Assembly (NCBI GenBank): GCA_030426085.1
Contig: JAUHYW010000024.1
Location: forward strand, 53,865-117,864
Origin: a bacterium
GTDB lineage: Bacteria > Myxococcota_A > Bradymonadia > UBA7976 > UBA1532
Direction: 5' to 3'
Length of the DNA stretch: 64,000 nucleotides
The stretch's first letter is position 1. Each line of letters opens with the position of its first letter. The notes under the pieces are model-generated. The model saw only the letters and a program-made list of their open reading frames with translations. It ran no database searches and was not told the origin of the DNA. The position numbers were made by a program, and so were the translations under genes. This document shows positions 53,040 to 63,039 of this stretch, one piece after another.

Positions 53040-55943
53040 TCAGGGGCTGAAGGCCACGTAGCTGAAGCTGTAGCTGAGCATGCGGCCGAAGTCGTTGTAG
53101 GTGAAGTCGTCGAACTGGAACTCCCCCGAGACCAGCACCGACAGGATGCTCATCTGCAACAGCCCGCCCTCGAGGTCGGCGTAGACGTCGCCGGGCTCCG
53201 GCGGCGGCAGCCGGGGGAACTGGAACCGGCGCACCGCCCCCGGCACGACCTGACTCCAGATGATCTGGCCGTCACGGGTGACCCGCACGAGGTGGAAGTC
53301 GGCCGGCTCGCTGGGCGCGTCGGGGCGGTCGTAGCCCGGATGCACCTGGAACTCGACCCACCGCGAGGGGCTCAGCACGCCGCCGTCGACCGGATCGGTG
53401 AAGCGGGTGGTGCCCACCATCGGCGAGATGACGACCCCGTTGCGCATGTCGCGCACCTCGGCCTCGGCGACGGCGTAGTTGTAGGGCTGGGTGGGGTCGG
53501 TCTGGGTCGCCTCGGCGTCCCAGAACATCGTCACGTCGAGGTCGGGCCACGCGCTGAGGTCGGGCATCGCCCGGAAGCGCATGCGAGGCTCGCCGGCGGA
53601 CTGCTCGTAGCGGAAGTCGAACCAGCCCTCGGCCCCCAGGGAGAGCACCGGGCGGATGGTGAAGCGGTCGGGCGCGCCGCGCACCGCGCCGGGCGGGTTG
53701 TCGATGACCGCGGGCACGGTCATGCGCAGCGGGCGGTCGAGGTGCACCTCGAGGTCTTCGATGGTGTCGCCCGGGGCGGCCCCGATGAACCGACGCAGGC
53801 CCATCGCGATGGGCACCAGCGCGTCGCGCAGGGTCCAGTAGCCCGTCTCGCCGCGGTCGTAGGCCTCCTTGGCGGCGATGGGCACGTAGCCCGCGGTGGC
53901 GACGATGGCCAGCTCGCCGGGGCGCACGACGATCTCGAAGGGGCCGTCCTCGACGAGGATGCCGTTGGGCGCCGGCGGCGGCGAGCCCAGGCGGTTGCCG
54001 AACGAGGTGTGCGAGGTCTCGACGAAGACGATGAGCATCTCGCCCGAGCCGTCGGGCTTCTCCAACTCGTCGATGCCGAAGGCGGTGCCCCGCAGGGTGA
54101 CCGGCTCGATGGGCGGCGGCGGGTCGCCGGGCCCTTGCTCGGGCGGCACCAGCGAGTTGAGCAGCAGGGTCACGTTCTCGGCGGTCACCCGGTCGTAGGT
54201 GGTCGTGCTGTACTCGTGGGCCGCCGCGGTGACGCTCACCGGCAGCGTCAGGGCCTCGTCGGCGATGACCACCTGCCCCAGATCGTTGGCCACGCCCTCC
54301 CAGCGCTCGTCGGCGCTCATGCCGGTGACCAGCACCCGGGCCCCGGCGACCGGGAAGCCGCTGCGCGAGTCGAGCACGGTCACGTTGACCGCGTTGGCGA
54401 TGCTGTCCCCGCCGATGCCGCCGACCCCGATGGCCGGGTCGAAGTACTCGTAGGCCTGGGGCAGCAGGGTGTCGTCGTCGGCGGTCTCGGCCCGCACCGC
54501 GACCCGCCCCCGGCGCCCGGCCGGGGTGCGGATGAGCGCCGACTCGCCGTCCACCGCCACGCTGACCACCTCGGCCTCGCTGCGGTCGAACTCCACGGTC
54601 ATGTCGGGGTGTAGCCCCCGGCCGACGAGCTGCACCAGGGTGCCCCCGGCCACGCCGCCCCGGTCGGGGGTCAGGTCGAAGATCTCGATCGCCTGATAGA
54701 AGGTCAGCCCGTCTTCGAGCACCACCCGCTCGGCGCCCTCGACGATGACGTCGACCACGCCCGCCGGGCGGACCGGCGGGGTGCAGCGCAGGAGCTGGGG
54801 CCGCTCGAGGGCGCAGGCGATGGGGGTCTCGCCGCCCGCGTCGCCGAGCAGCACCCGGGTCGCGTCGTCGAAGCCGTTGCCCCCGATGAAGACGTCCCGC
54901 CCGCCGCTGGCCGGCACCCGGTCGGGCGCGATGCCGTCGACGACGAACGGCCCGTCCGACGATCGCACGTAGAGGAAGGCCCCCTCGCCCTGCCAGACGC
55001 CGTTCGAGTTGCGCACCGTCACGTCGACCACGCCCGGCAGCCCGGCGGGCGGGGTGATGACCCGCAGCCGCTGGCGATCCAGCTCGGAGGCCACGTTCTG
55101 GGCCTGCCCCCGGCCGAAGGTGACCGCGCTGTCATCGAGCAGGCCGATGCCCGCCAGCCGGACCTCGGTGTCGCCGTCGGTCAGGCCCCACGGGGGGTCG
55201 ATGTCGTCGACGAACAGCTCTTCGTACCAGGTGAAGCCGTCCTCGGCGGTGGCCGAGCCGTTGAGATTGCGCACCACCACGTCCACGGTGCCCGGCTCGC
55301 CGGGCGGGATGATGACCTCGAGCCGATCGGGCAGCCGATCGCTGGGGATGACCTCGGCCACGTCGGCCCGGATGCCGCCGATGCGGACCTCGGTGGCCTC
55401 GATGAAGCCGGTGCCCAGGATGGTGATCGGGGCCCCGCCGAGCGCCGGGCCCACCGGGGGCAGGATCTCGGCGATGGTGACCGGCTCGAAGTAGGTGAAG
55501 CCCCGGGGCAGGGTGTCCCGGGCGCCGTCGGGCCAGGTGACGCTGACGTCGAAGCTGTCGGCCACCGCCGAGGGCGGCACCGTGCAGGTCATCCGGTTCT
55601 GATTTTCGACGGCGACGTCCTCGCAGTCGAGCGTGCCGATGCGCACGGCCATGCCGTCGGCGAAGTCCCGGCCGACGAGCCGCACCGACAGCGCGCCGCC
55701 GAGCGGGGCCCGGTTGGGGAAGATCGAGTTGAGCAGCGGGTTGACCTCGTCGGGGTCGCCGACCCCGTCGTCGAGGTCGGGATCACCCGGCCCGCGGTCG
55801 CCGGTGGGCGGCCCCAGATCACCCGGCGGCTCGCCATCGGCGAGCAGGCCGGCGTCGGGGGTCAGGCCGCCGGGATCGCAGCCGGCGCCGATCAGGAAGG
55901 TCAGGGCGGCGAGGAGGGCGGTCGAGGCGGCGGATCGAATCAT
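53040..55943 (-). CDS. IPT/TIG-repeat lipoprotein
   Basis: A 967-aa lipoprotein. The signal peptide (ALLAALTFLIGAGC) ends in a lipobox, IGAGC. A Pro/Gly/Asp-rich linker of about 45 residues follows. Five IPT/TIG immunoglobulin-like repeats span about 65-480 (such as ILPPVGPALGGAPITILGTGF and PDRVPASGGRDVFIGGNGF). A carboxypeptidase-regulatory-like beta-sandwich comes next (NVTVLDSRSGFPVAGARVLV), and the rest is beta-rich with no assigned fold. It is probably anchored in the outer membrane facing out, or in the periplasm. Its ATG overlaps the DUF523 stop by 4 bases, an odd pairing of a cytoplasmic and a surface protein. Confidence 0.88.
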   Translation of the reverse strand: MIRSAASTALLAALTFLIGAGCDPGGLTPDAGLLADGEPPGDLGPPTGDRGPGDPDLDDGVGDPDEVNPLLNSIFPNRAPLGGALSVRLVGRDFADGMAVRIGTLDCEDVAVENQNRMTCTVPPSAVADSFDVSVTWPDGARDTLPRGFTYFEPVTIAEILPPVGPALGGAPITILGTGFIEATEVRIGGIRADVAEVIPSDRLPDRLEVIIPPGEPGTVDVVVRNLNGSATAEDGFTWYEELFVDDIDPPWGLTDGDTEVRLAGIGLLDDSAVTFGRGQAQNVASELDRQRLRVITPPAGLPGVVDVTVRNSNGVWQGEGAFLYVRSSDGPFVVDGIAPDRVPASGGRDVFIGGNGFDDATRVLLGDAGGETPIACALERPQLLRCTPPVRPAGVVDVIVEGAERVVLEDGLTFYQAIEIFDLTPDRGGVAGGTLVQLVGRGLHPDMTVEFDRSEAEVVSVAVDGESALIRTPAGRRGRVAVRAETADDDTLLPQAYEYFDPAIGVGGIGGDSIANAVNVTVLDSRSGFPVAGARVLVTGMSADERWEGVANDLGQVVIADEALTLPVSVTAAAHEYSTTTYDRVTAENVTLLLNSLVPPEQGPGDPPPPIEPVTLRGTAFGIDELEKPDGSGEMLIVFVETSHTSFGNRLGSPPPAPNGILVEDGPFEIVVRPGELAIVATAGYVPIAAKEAYDRGETGYWTLRDALVPIAMGLRRFIGAAPGDTIEDLEVHLDRPLRMTVPAVIDNPPGAVRGAPDRFTIRPVLSLGAEGWFDFRYEQSAGEPRMRFRAMPDLSAWPDLDVTMFWDAEATQTDPTQPYNYAVAEAEVRDMRNGVVISPMVGTTRFTDPVDGGVLSPSRWVEFQVHPGYDRPDAPSEPADFHLVRVTRDGQIIWSQVVPGAVRRFQFPRLPPPEPGDVYADLEGGLLQMSILSVLVSGEFQFDDFTYNDFGRMLSYSFSYVAFSP

Positions 55944-56782
55944 GGGAGGCGGCCTTTTGTAGAGCCCGATGGTTTGATGTCGGCGGCGGCGTCGACTGCG
56001 AGCCGTGCAAGTCGCGAACCGTCATAAAGATGATCACCTGCGGGGCGCGTTTCCAGGATCATCGCACGATCGATGTGCCGTACGAGGGCCACCCGATCGC
56101 CTGACAGGTGCCCGAGCGTCGACCGGTCGACGCCCGCCGCCCGCAGCGCGGGGCCGTGGGGGCCATCGCGCCACGCGGGCCACAGCCCGACCGGATCGTC
56201 GGCCGCCCGCAGCTCGGCCCGGAGTTGCACGGCGGCGGCGAACCGGTCGGGCGCCGCGCGCAGGGTGTGTTCGTCGACCAGCAGCGGCGGGGGGCCGAGC
56301 CCACGCAGGGCCGCGGCGAAGACCCCGTCGACCCGGGCGGCCGGCGCGGGGTCGGCGATCCGATCGTAGCGGGCGGCCGAGCCGATCCCGCAGCTCGGCG
56401 AGCGGGCCTTGAGCACCGCCCCGTCGAGCGGCCCCAGCCCGTGCACCCGGGCCAGCACCGGCGCCATCAGCGAAGACAGATCGCGCCCCGACGCCCGCTC
56501 CATCGGGCGGGGCGCCGCTTCGGGGCCCACCAGATCCATCGGCGGGCGGGGCACGCCCAGGCCGGCTTCCAGCTCGGGGCACAGCCCGATCACCGCCCAG
56601 CGCCCGATCCACGCCGTCAGCGCCGGCAGCCGCTTGTCCCGGCCGTCGTAGCGCACCGCGTGCCCCAACAGGCAGCGGCTGACCAGCACCCGGGGCCGAG
56701 GGGCGCCGTCCGGTTGCGTCGCCCGGCCCGGATCGCCAATATGGCGCGGCTTTCTCCCCACCCTATCGACTCCCCGACGCAT
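55940..56782 (-). CDS. DUF523-family protein
   Basis: A 280-aa protein with a clear DUF523 domain: VLVSRCLLGHAVRYDG, VIGLCPELEAGLGVPR and VLKARSPSCG, carrying the conserved Cys residues proposed to bind a metal or cluster. Family function is unknown. A C-terminal part of about 120 residues beyond the core resembles DUF1722-like extensions only loosely. The ATG at 56782 gives the longest form, but the first 31 residues look non-conserved and there is no Shine-Dalgarno. A GTG at 56689, just before the domain, may be the true start. The longer form would begin only 11 bases from mutS2, leaving little promoter space. Confidence 0.75.
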   Translation of the reverse strand: MRRGVDRVGRKPRHIGDPGRATQPDGAPRPRVLVSRCLLGHAVRYDGRDKRLPALTAWIGRWAVIGLCPELEAGLGVPRPPMDLVGPEAAPRPMERASGRDLSSLMAPVLARVHGLGPLDGAVLKARSPSCGIGSAARYDRIADPAPAARVDGVFAAALRGLGPPPLLVDEHTLRAAPDRFAAAVQLRAELRAADDPVGLWPAWRDGPHGPALRAAGVDRSTLGHLSGDRVALVRHIDRAMILETRPAGDHLYDGSRLARLAVDAAADIKPSGSTKGRLP

Positions 56783-56793
56783 TGGAGGGCGCC

Positions 56794-59268
56794 ATGTACG
56801 TGTCTCCCAAGACCCTGGGCCACCTCGAGTGGGCCCGCATCCTCGATCGCCTCGCCGAGCACTGCCGCAGCCCGGTGGCCGCCGGGCAGGCCCGGGCGCT
56901 GGACTTCGCGGCCGATCGCGCCGCCCTCGACGACCGGCTGGTCAAGACGTCCGAGGCCAGGCGGCTCATCGACCAGGGGCATCATATACCGCTCGGCGGC
57001 CTGGTGGACATCGACCGGGCGGTCGGGCTCGCCGCCCGGGGCGCGCTGCTCGAGCCCGAGGACCTCGTCGCGGTGGGCAAGGTGATCGAGACCGCCGCCC
57101 GCTGCCGGCGCTACTTCGCCGACCTGCGGGGCGCCGCCCCCACCCTGACCGCCATCGCCGACGACCTGCTCGACGCGCCGGACCTGGGCCGCACGCTGCT
57201 CGATACGTTCGACGAGCACGGCGATGTGGCCGACTCCGCCTCGGGCGAGCTCGGCTTCCTGCGGACCCGGGTCGCCGGGCTGCACGAGCAGCTCAAGCAG
57301 ACGGTGCACGGCATGCTCTCGGCGCCCGAATACGAGGGCATGCTGCAAGAGGAGTACTACACGATCCGCGAGGATCGGTACGTGCTGCCCATCCGCTCGG
57401 GCCACAAGAACCACATCGACGGCATCGTGCACGGGTGGTCCGGCTCGGGGGCCACCGTCTACATCGAGCCCCAGGCGGTGGTCGACGCCAACAACAAGCT
57501 GATGATGGCCCAGGCCGAGGTCGACCGGGAGATCCGGCGCATCCTGATCAAGCTGAGCCGGCAGGTGGGCGACAGGTCGGCCGCGCTGCGGGCGGCGCAG
57601 CGGTCGCTGGCGGTCATCGATCTGGCGTGGGCCGCGGGCCTGCTCTCGAAGGAGCTGGACTGCACCCGCCCCACGATGGTCGACGACGGCCGCCTGCTGC
57701 TCAAGTCGGCCCGCCACCCGCTGCTGATGCTGGGCGGGGTCGCGGTGGTGCCCAACGACCTCGCGCTCGACCGCGAGCAGCAGGTGCTCGTCGTCACCGG
57801 CCCCAACACCGGCGGCAAGACGGTCTCGCTGAAGACCGCCGGCCTCGCCGTGCTCATGGCCGGGGCCGGGCTGCACGTCCCGGCGGCCGACGGCTCGCTG
57901 GTGCCCCGGGTGCCCGGGGTGCACTCGGACATCGGCGACGAGCAGAGCCTCGACGAGAGCCGGTCGACCTTCAGCGGGCACCTGGCCAACATCGTCGACA
58001 TCTGGCGCGACCTCGAGCCGGGCGCGCTGGTGCTGCTCGACGAGCTGGCGGTGGGCACCGACCCCATCCAGGGCGCGGCGCTGGCCCAGGCCATCCTCGA
58101 GGCGTTCGCCGACAAGGGCAGCCTCGTCCTGGTGACGACCCACTACGAGTCGCTCAAGGCCCTGCCCTTCGAAGATCAGCGCTTCCGCAACGGCGCGATG
58201 GGCTTCGACGCGGCCAGCGGCACCCCGACCTACCACCTGACCTTCGACATCCCCGGCGCCTCGTCGGGGCTGCGCACCGCCCGCCGGCTGGGGCTCGACA
58301 GCGCCATCGTCGACCGGGCCGCGGCGCTGGCCGGCCCTCAGCAGCAGGCGCTCGAGACGGTCATCGTGCGGCTCGAACGGGAGGCCAACGCCGCCCGCAC
58401 CGCCCGGGAGGAGGCCGAGAAGGAGCAGCTCCGCCTGATCAACGCCCGCACCGCCGCCGAGGGCCTCCAGAAGAAGCTGGAACAGCGGCTCAAGGAGGGC
58501 ATCGCCAAGGAGCGGGACAAGGCGCTGGCCGAGGCCCGCACCCTGCGCGACGAGCTGCGGCGCATGAAGAAGGCCGCCCGGGACGCGGCCCGCAAGGCCG
58601 ACCCCAAGTGGCTGCAGAAGCAGCAGAGCCAGGTCGAGGAGAAGATCGCCGCGGTCGTGGCCCAGAAGCAGGCCGAGGCCCAGCGGGCGGCCGGCCCGGC
58701 GCCCGACCCGGGCGACCTGAAGCCGGGGCAGACGGTGTGGGTGATCTCGCTGAACAACGAGGCCCAGCTCCTCGAAGGCCCCGACGACAAGGGGCGCTGT
58801 CAGGTGCGGGCGGGCATCATCACCGCCACGGTCGACGTCGAGGATCTGCGGCCGCGAGCGTTCGGCCGCGATCCGGCCAACCGCCGGGGCGCGGGGCAGG
58901 CCGGGCGGGCGGGCCGCAAGCCGCGCGGCGCCGAGCGCAAGGCCGAGCGCAAGGCGGCCCCGGTCGACGCCGAGGCCGCCGCCGCCGCGCTGGAGGACGC
59001 CTGGGAGGCCGCCCCGCCCCAGGCCCCGGACAATACGGTCGACGTGCGCGGCCTGCGGGCCCACGAAGCGGTGGACAAGGTCGAGCGCTTCCTCGACAGC
59101 CTCATCGAGCGGGAGCAGCCCATCGCCTTCGTCATCCACGGCCACGGGACCGGCGCGCTCAAGCGGGAGATCAGGCAATGGTTGAAGACCAGCCGCTACG
59201 CGCGCGAACATCGGCGCGGCGGCCGATACGAGGGCGGCGACGGGGTCACCGCCGTGCTGCTCGCCTGA
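56794..59268 (+). CDS. mutS2: MutS2-family ATPase/endonuclease
   Basis: An 824-aa protein with full MutS2 architecture. The N-terminal clamp and lever region has TLGHLEWARILDRLAEHC and YVLPIRSGHKNHIDGIVHGW. The MutS ATPase has Walker A TGPNTGGKTVSLKT (about 330-345), HSDIGDEQSLDESRSTFSGH and LVLLDELAVGTDP. A coiled-coil segment (about 515-640) and a KOW-like segment (GQTVWVISLNNEAQLL) follow. The C-terminal Smr nuclease domain (about 745-824) has VDVRGLRAHEA and the HGHGTG motif. MutS2 acts in recombination control or in rescue of collided ribosomes, depending on lineage. GGAGGG upstream sets the ATG at 56794. Confidence 0.96.
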   Translation: MYVSPKTLGHLEWARILDRLAEHCRSPVAAGQARALDFAADRAALDDRLVKTSEARRLIDQGHHIPLGGLVDIDRAVGLAARGALLEPEDLVAVGKVIETAARCRRYFADLRGAAPTLTAIADDLLDAPDLGRTLLDTFDEHGDVADSASGELGFLRTRVAGLHEQLKQTVHGMLSAPEYEGMLQEEYYTIREDRYVLPIRSGHKNHIDGIVHGWSGSGATVYIEPQAVVDANNKLMMAQAEVDREIRRILIKLSRQVGDRSAALRAAQRSLAVIDLAWAAGLLSKELDCTRPTMVDDGRLLLKSARHPLLMLGGVAVVPNDLALDREQQVLVVTGPNTGGKTVSLKTAGLAVLMAGAGLHVPAADGSLVPRVPGVHSDIGDEQSLDESRSTFSGHLANIVDIWRDLEPGALVLLDELAVGTDPIQGAALAQAILEAFADKGSLVLVTTHYESLKALPFEDQRFRNGAMGFDAASGTPTYHLTFDIPGASSGLRTARRLGLDSAIVDRAAALAGPQQQALETVIVRLEREANAARTAREEAEKEQLRLINARTAAEGLQKKLEQRLKEGIAKERDKALAEARTLRDELRRMKKAARDAARKADPKWLQKQQSQVEEKIAAVVAQKQAEAQRAAGPAPDPGDLKPGQTVWVISLNNEAQLLEGPDDKGRCQVRAGIITATVDVEDLRPRAFGRDPANRRGAGQAGRAGRKPRGAERKAERKAAPVDAEAAAAALEDAWEAAPPQAPDNTVDVRGLRAHEAVDKVERFLDSLIEREQPIAFVIHGHGTGALKREIRQWLKTSRYAREHRRGGRYEGGDGVTAVLLA

Positions 59269-59338
59269 TCGGCCCGGATCATCGACGCCGCGTCGCGCCC
59301 GCCGCGCCGCACCCGAACCGCTGCCCCGGGAGAGATAC

Positions 59339-61879
59339 GTGTCCCCGATCCTGCGCCTCTCGGCGGTCGTCGCCGGGCTGACGGCCCTCGCCGCCCCGGC
59401 CCTCGCCCAGCTCGACACCCGGGGCATCCTCCAGCCTCACGGCGACGTCGCCGCCGGGGATCACGCCGACGCCATCGGGGTCAACCCGGCGGGCATCGGC
59501 TTCGGCGAGCGGTTCCAGCTCGCCTACACCTACGTCGGCAGCGATCGGGACCGGGTCGGCCAGGGCCACGGCGCGTGGCTCTCGCTGGCCCTCGCCGCGC
59601 CCTACACCACCGGCCTGGGGCTCGAGTGGCTCCAGCTCCCCGGCGAGCAGAACTCGACCCCGGTCAAGCTGAGCTGGTCCCACGCGCTGACCCTCGATCC
59701 ATCCATCGCGCTGGGCTTCACCTGGAGCCACTTCTTCGCCGACGGCGAGGCCGACGCGCTGCACAGCCCGCTCGACGGGGTCGACACGGTGGACGTCGGC
59801 TTCCAGGTGCGCCCCGCCCGCTGGCTGGCGGCGGGCATGACCGTCACCGACCTCGGCGCGCCGCTCATCGGCGACCAGCAGATCCAGCGGGGCTACGAGT
59901 TCGGGCTCGCGGTGCGACCGGGCACCGAGCGGCTCGACGCCACGGTGCAGTGGCGCATCGAAGAGAGCGACGGCGACGACCCGACGGTCACCTGGGGCGC
60001 GAAGCTGCGCTGGCGGTTCTTCAAGCGCTTCGCCCTGCTCGGGCGCCTCGACACGACCCCCGACGGCGGCCAGCGGGTGATGGTGGGGCTGGCCGACGAG
60101 GGCGTCGCCGGGGCGGGCCTGTTCTGGTTCGCGCCCGACGTCACCGACGACCAGCTCACCGGCTTCGCGGTCACCGGGCGGGTGCGCGATCGGGTCGAGG
60201 CGATGCCCTCGCTCTTGCCCCGACCGCTGGTGGCCGAGGTCGAGGTGGGCTCGGCCGCCGAGTACGGGGTCGACGGCCTGATCTTCCCCACCGCCCGGGC
60301 GCCGTTCCTCTCGCTGCTGCGCCGCCTGCGCCACCTCGAGACCGAGGACGAGGTCGCGGCGGTGCTGCTCGCCTTCACCAGCGACGACATCGGCTGGGCC
60401 CAGGCCGACGAGCTGCGGGCGTCCATCGCCCGGCTGCGGGCGGCGGGCAAGGCGGTCTACGCCTGGCTGCCGGTGGGCGACACCCGGACCTACAGCGTCG
60501 CCACCGCCGCCGACCGGATCTACACCACCCACGCCGGGGGCGTCCTGCTGACCGGCATCAAGAGCGAGCTGACCTACCTCGGCACCCTGCTCGACCGGCT
60601 GGGCGTCGAGGCGCAGTTCGTGGGCACCGGGGCCTACAAGAGCGCCCCGGAGACCTTCACCCGCCGGTCCCCCTCCCCCGCCGCGCGCTTGCAGCAGGAC
60701 GCGCTGCTCGACGGGCTCTACGCCAGCACCGTCGCCGCCATCGCCCGGGGCCGGGGGCTCAAGCCCCAGAAGGTGCGGGCGCTCATCGACGCCGGCCCCT
60801 ACACCGCCGAGGCCGCCGAGAAGGCGGGGCTGGTCGACGGGGTCATCCACTACGACGAGTTCCAGGGCGTGATGCGCGAAGCCTTCGGCCCCCGGGTGAG
60901 CTTCGTCGAGGCCGGGGGGCTGCTCGACCGCCGCGAGGCCCGGTGGGGCGCCCGCCCCGAGATCGCGGTGCTCTACGCGGTGGGCACGCTGGTCGACGGG
61001 CCCTCGACCTCGAACATCCTCACCGGCGCGCTGACCACCGGCAGCGAGACCATCGCCCGGGCCGCCGAGCAGCTCCGCACCGACAGCCGGGTGGCGGCGG
61101 TGGTCCTGCGGGTCGACAGCCCCGGGGGATCGGTCACCGCGGCCGACGTCATGTGGCGGGCCCTGGCCCGGCTCGCCGAAGAGAAGCCGCTCATCGTCAG
61201 CATGGGCGACGTCGCCGCCTCGGGCGGCTACTACATCGCCGCCCCGGCGCGCACCATCCTGGCGAGCCGCGACACGATCACCGGCAGCATCGGCGTCTTC
61301 GGTGGCAAGTTCGACCTCAGCGGCCTCTACCGGGGCCTGGGCGTCGAGACCGAGCTGTTCCTGCGCGGCGAGCGGGCGGCGCTGATGAGCCTGGAGCGCG
61401 CCTGGAGCGAGGACGAGCGGGCGGCCGTCGCGCAGTCGATGAACACGCTCTACGGTCTCTTCCTCGACCGGGTCGCCGCTGGCCGCAAGAACCTCGACCG
61501 GCGCCAGGTCGAGCCCCTGGCCGGCGGCCGGGTCTGGACCGGCGCCGCCGCCCGCGCCTGCGGCCTCGTGGACCGCCCCGAGGGCCTGATGACCGCCATC
61601 GATCTGGCGGCCATCGCGGCCGACATCGGCGACGGGGAGTACGACCTGCTCGTCGCCCCCGGCCCCGGCGAGCTGGGCGCCCTGCCCGAGAACCCGCTGG
61701 GCTTCGGCGCCGCGGCCTGGGGCGTCGCGTCGCGGGGCGTGATGGGCCTGCTGGAGCGCTTCGCCGCGGCGCCGATGGCGCCGACGCTGCCCCCGGCCCT
61801 GTCCCGCGCGCTGGCGCTGCCGGTCTTCCAGTTCACCGCCGGCACGCCCCTGGCGCTGCTGCCGTTCGTGGTGGAGTGA
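59339..61879 (+). CDS. sppA: Signal peptide peptidase SppA fused to a beta-barrel-like N-terminal domain
   Basis: An 846-aa protein, GTG start with GGGAGAG upstream. A signal peptide (LSAVVAGLTALAAPALAQ) is followed by about 270 residues of amphipathic beta-strands (VNPAGIGFGERFQLAYTYVG, LGFTWSHFFADGEA, WGAKLRWRFFKRFALLG), like PorV/outer-membrane barrel proteins. A double-domain SppA peptidase follows from about 300. Catalytic Lys434 is in GTGAYKSAPETF and Ser628 in GDVAASGGYYIA, 194 residues apart as in E. coli SppA (Lys209/Ser409). Normal SppA is an inner-membrane enzyme that clears cleaved signal peptides. The fusion is unusual and may place the peptidase at the outer membrane. Its stop overlaps the ATPase gene by one base. 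Confidence 0.88.
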   Translation: MSPILRLSAVVAGLTALAAPALAQLDTRGILQPHGDVAAGDHADAIGVNPAGIGFGERFQLAYTYVGSDRDRVGQGHGAWLSLALAAPYTTGLGLEWLQLPGEQNSTPVKLSWSHALTLDPSIALGFTWSHFFADGEADALHSPLDGVDTVDVGFQVRPARWLAAGMTVTDLGAPLIGDQQIQRGYEFGLAVRPGTERLDATVQWRIEESDGDDPTVTWGAKLRWRFFKRFALLGRLDTTPDGGQRVMVGLADEGVAGAGLFWFAPDVTDDQLTGFAVTGRVRDRVEAMPSLLPRPLVAEVEVGSAAEYGVDGLIFPTARAPFLSLLRRLRHLETEDEVAAVLLAFTSDDIGWAQADELRASIARLRAAGKAVYAWLPVGDTRTYSVATAADRIYTTHAGGVLLTGIKSELTYLGTLLDRLGVEAQFVGTGAYKSAPETFTRRSPSPAARLQQDALLDGLYASTVAAIARGRGLKPQKVRALIDAGPYTAEAAEKAGLVDGVIHYDEFQGVMREAFGPRVSFVEAGGLLDRREARWGARPEIAVLYAVGTLVDGPSTSNILTGALTTGSETIARAAEQLRTDSRVAAVVLRVDSPGGSVTAADVMWRALARLAEEKPLIVSMGDVAASGGYYIAAPARTILASRDTITGSIGVFGGKFDLSGLYRGLGVETELFLRGERAALMSLERAWSEDERAAVAQSMNTLYGLFLDRVAAGRKNLDRRQVEPLAGGRVWTGAAARACGLVDRPEGLMTAIDLAAIAADIGDGEYDLLVAPGPGELGALPENPLGFGAAAWGVASRGVMGLLERFAAAPMAPTLPPALSRALALPVFQFTAGTPLALLPFVVE

Positions 61880-63039
61880 TGATCGAGCAGGTCCACATCG
61901 AGGGGTTCAAGTCGCTGCGCGACGTCACGCTGGATGGCATGCAGCCGCTCACCGTGCTGGTGGGGCCCAACGGGGTCGGCAAGTCGTCGGTGTTGCAGGC
62001 GATCGAGCGGCTCTGCCAGTTCCGGGCGCCGGCGTACCCCCAGAAGCTCGATGAGCCGGCGGCCACCATCTTCGGCGGACGGTGGCACCCGGGGCGGGTC
62101 ATGACCCGGCGTCACGCCAGCTTCACCATCGAGCTGCGCTCGACCGATATCGCCTGCTCGGTCTCGGCCGTCACCGCTGCGGACACCCATGGCGGCTATC
62201 GCTACTGGCTCGACGCTGGCGGGCACACCAGCATCCTGCCGCCGGCTCTTCCGGGCTCGGACACGCGCCCCGATTTCTTTCGGGAGAGCGGCATCGCGGG
62301 CCTGCCGACCGTCGCGATCTTCAAGCTCGACGCCGCCGCGCTCGGCGCGCCCTCCATCGCGGGCATGGAACCGGCCCTCGACACCCGGGGCGCCGGGCTG
62401 GCGACGCTGCTGGCCTACATCGCCGGCGCCGACCGGGATCGCCTGGATGTCATCGAGTCGCACCTCAGGGATGTCATCGGCGTCACCGGCCGCATCCGGG
62501 TCCTGCCCACCCGGCTCGAGGTCGAAGAGCGAGAGTACCTGCGCATCGGCGACGAGACCGTGCCCCGCACGACCCGCCGCAAGACACCGGCCCATCGCTT
62601 CGAGATCGACATCGACGACGCCGGCCCGGTGCCCGCCGATCTGCTCAGCGAAGGCACCCTGACCACGCTGGCCCTGCTGACCGTGCTGAACCAGCCCGAC
62701 GGCCCCCGCCTCCTCCTGCTCGACGACATCGACCAGGGCCTGCACCCCGCGGCTCAGTTCAAGCTCGTCGAAGCTCTGCGGGCCATCCTCGCCGAGCGGC
62801 TCGACGTGCAGATCATCTGCACCAGCCACTCGCCCGACCTGCTCGACGTCTTCCAACCCGAAGAGGTCCAGGTCATGACCCTCGGCCCGGGCAGCGCCGT
62901 CTCGGCCGCCCGCTTGGATCACCACCCCGAGTGGCCCAAATGGAGAGGCATGCTCCAGACCGGCGAGTTCTGGCAGTCGGTGGGCGAGTCATGGGTCGTC
63001 GACGCCGCCCGCGAGGCGGCGCTTCGAAGCGATGGCTGA
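61879..63039 (+). CDS. AAA ATPase of a two-gene ATPase/TOPRIM pair
   Basis: A 386-aa P-loop ATPase of the RecF/OLD-like AAA_15/21 type. Its start IEGFKSLRDVTLD leads to Walker A VGPNGVGKSSV with Lys35. Signature motif: LLSEGTLTTLALLTVL. Walker B is RLLLLDDIDQGLHP with Asp282-Asp283, where many relatives have Asp-Glu. The switch is ICTSHSPDLLD with His317. The coiled-coil arm of SMC proteins is short. It starts in a TGATG overlap with the sppA-like gene and overlaps the next gene by 8 bases. Paired ATPase and TOPRIM/DUF4276-like genes are a known defence layout, as in PARIS and similar systems; the exact system cannot be named from this. Confidence 0.88.
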   Translation: MIEQVHIEGFKSLRDVTLDGMQPLTVLVGPNGVGKSSVLQAIERLCQFRAPAYPQKLDEPAATIFGGRWHPGRVMTRRHASFTIELRSTDIACSVSAVTAADTHGGYRYWLDAGGHTSILPPALPGSDTRPDFFRESGIAGLPTVAIFKLDAAALGAPSIAGMEPALDTRGAGLATLLAYIAGADRDRLDVIESHLRDVIGVTGRIRVLPTRLEVEEREYLRIGDETVPRTTRRKTPAHRFEIDIDDAGPVPADLLSEGTLTTLALLTVLNQPDGPRLLLLDDIDQGLHPAAQFKLVEALRAILAERLDVQIICTSHSPDLLDVFQPEEVQVMTLGPGSAVSAARLDHHPEWPKWRGMLQTGEFWQSVGESWVVDAAREAALRSDG

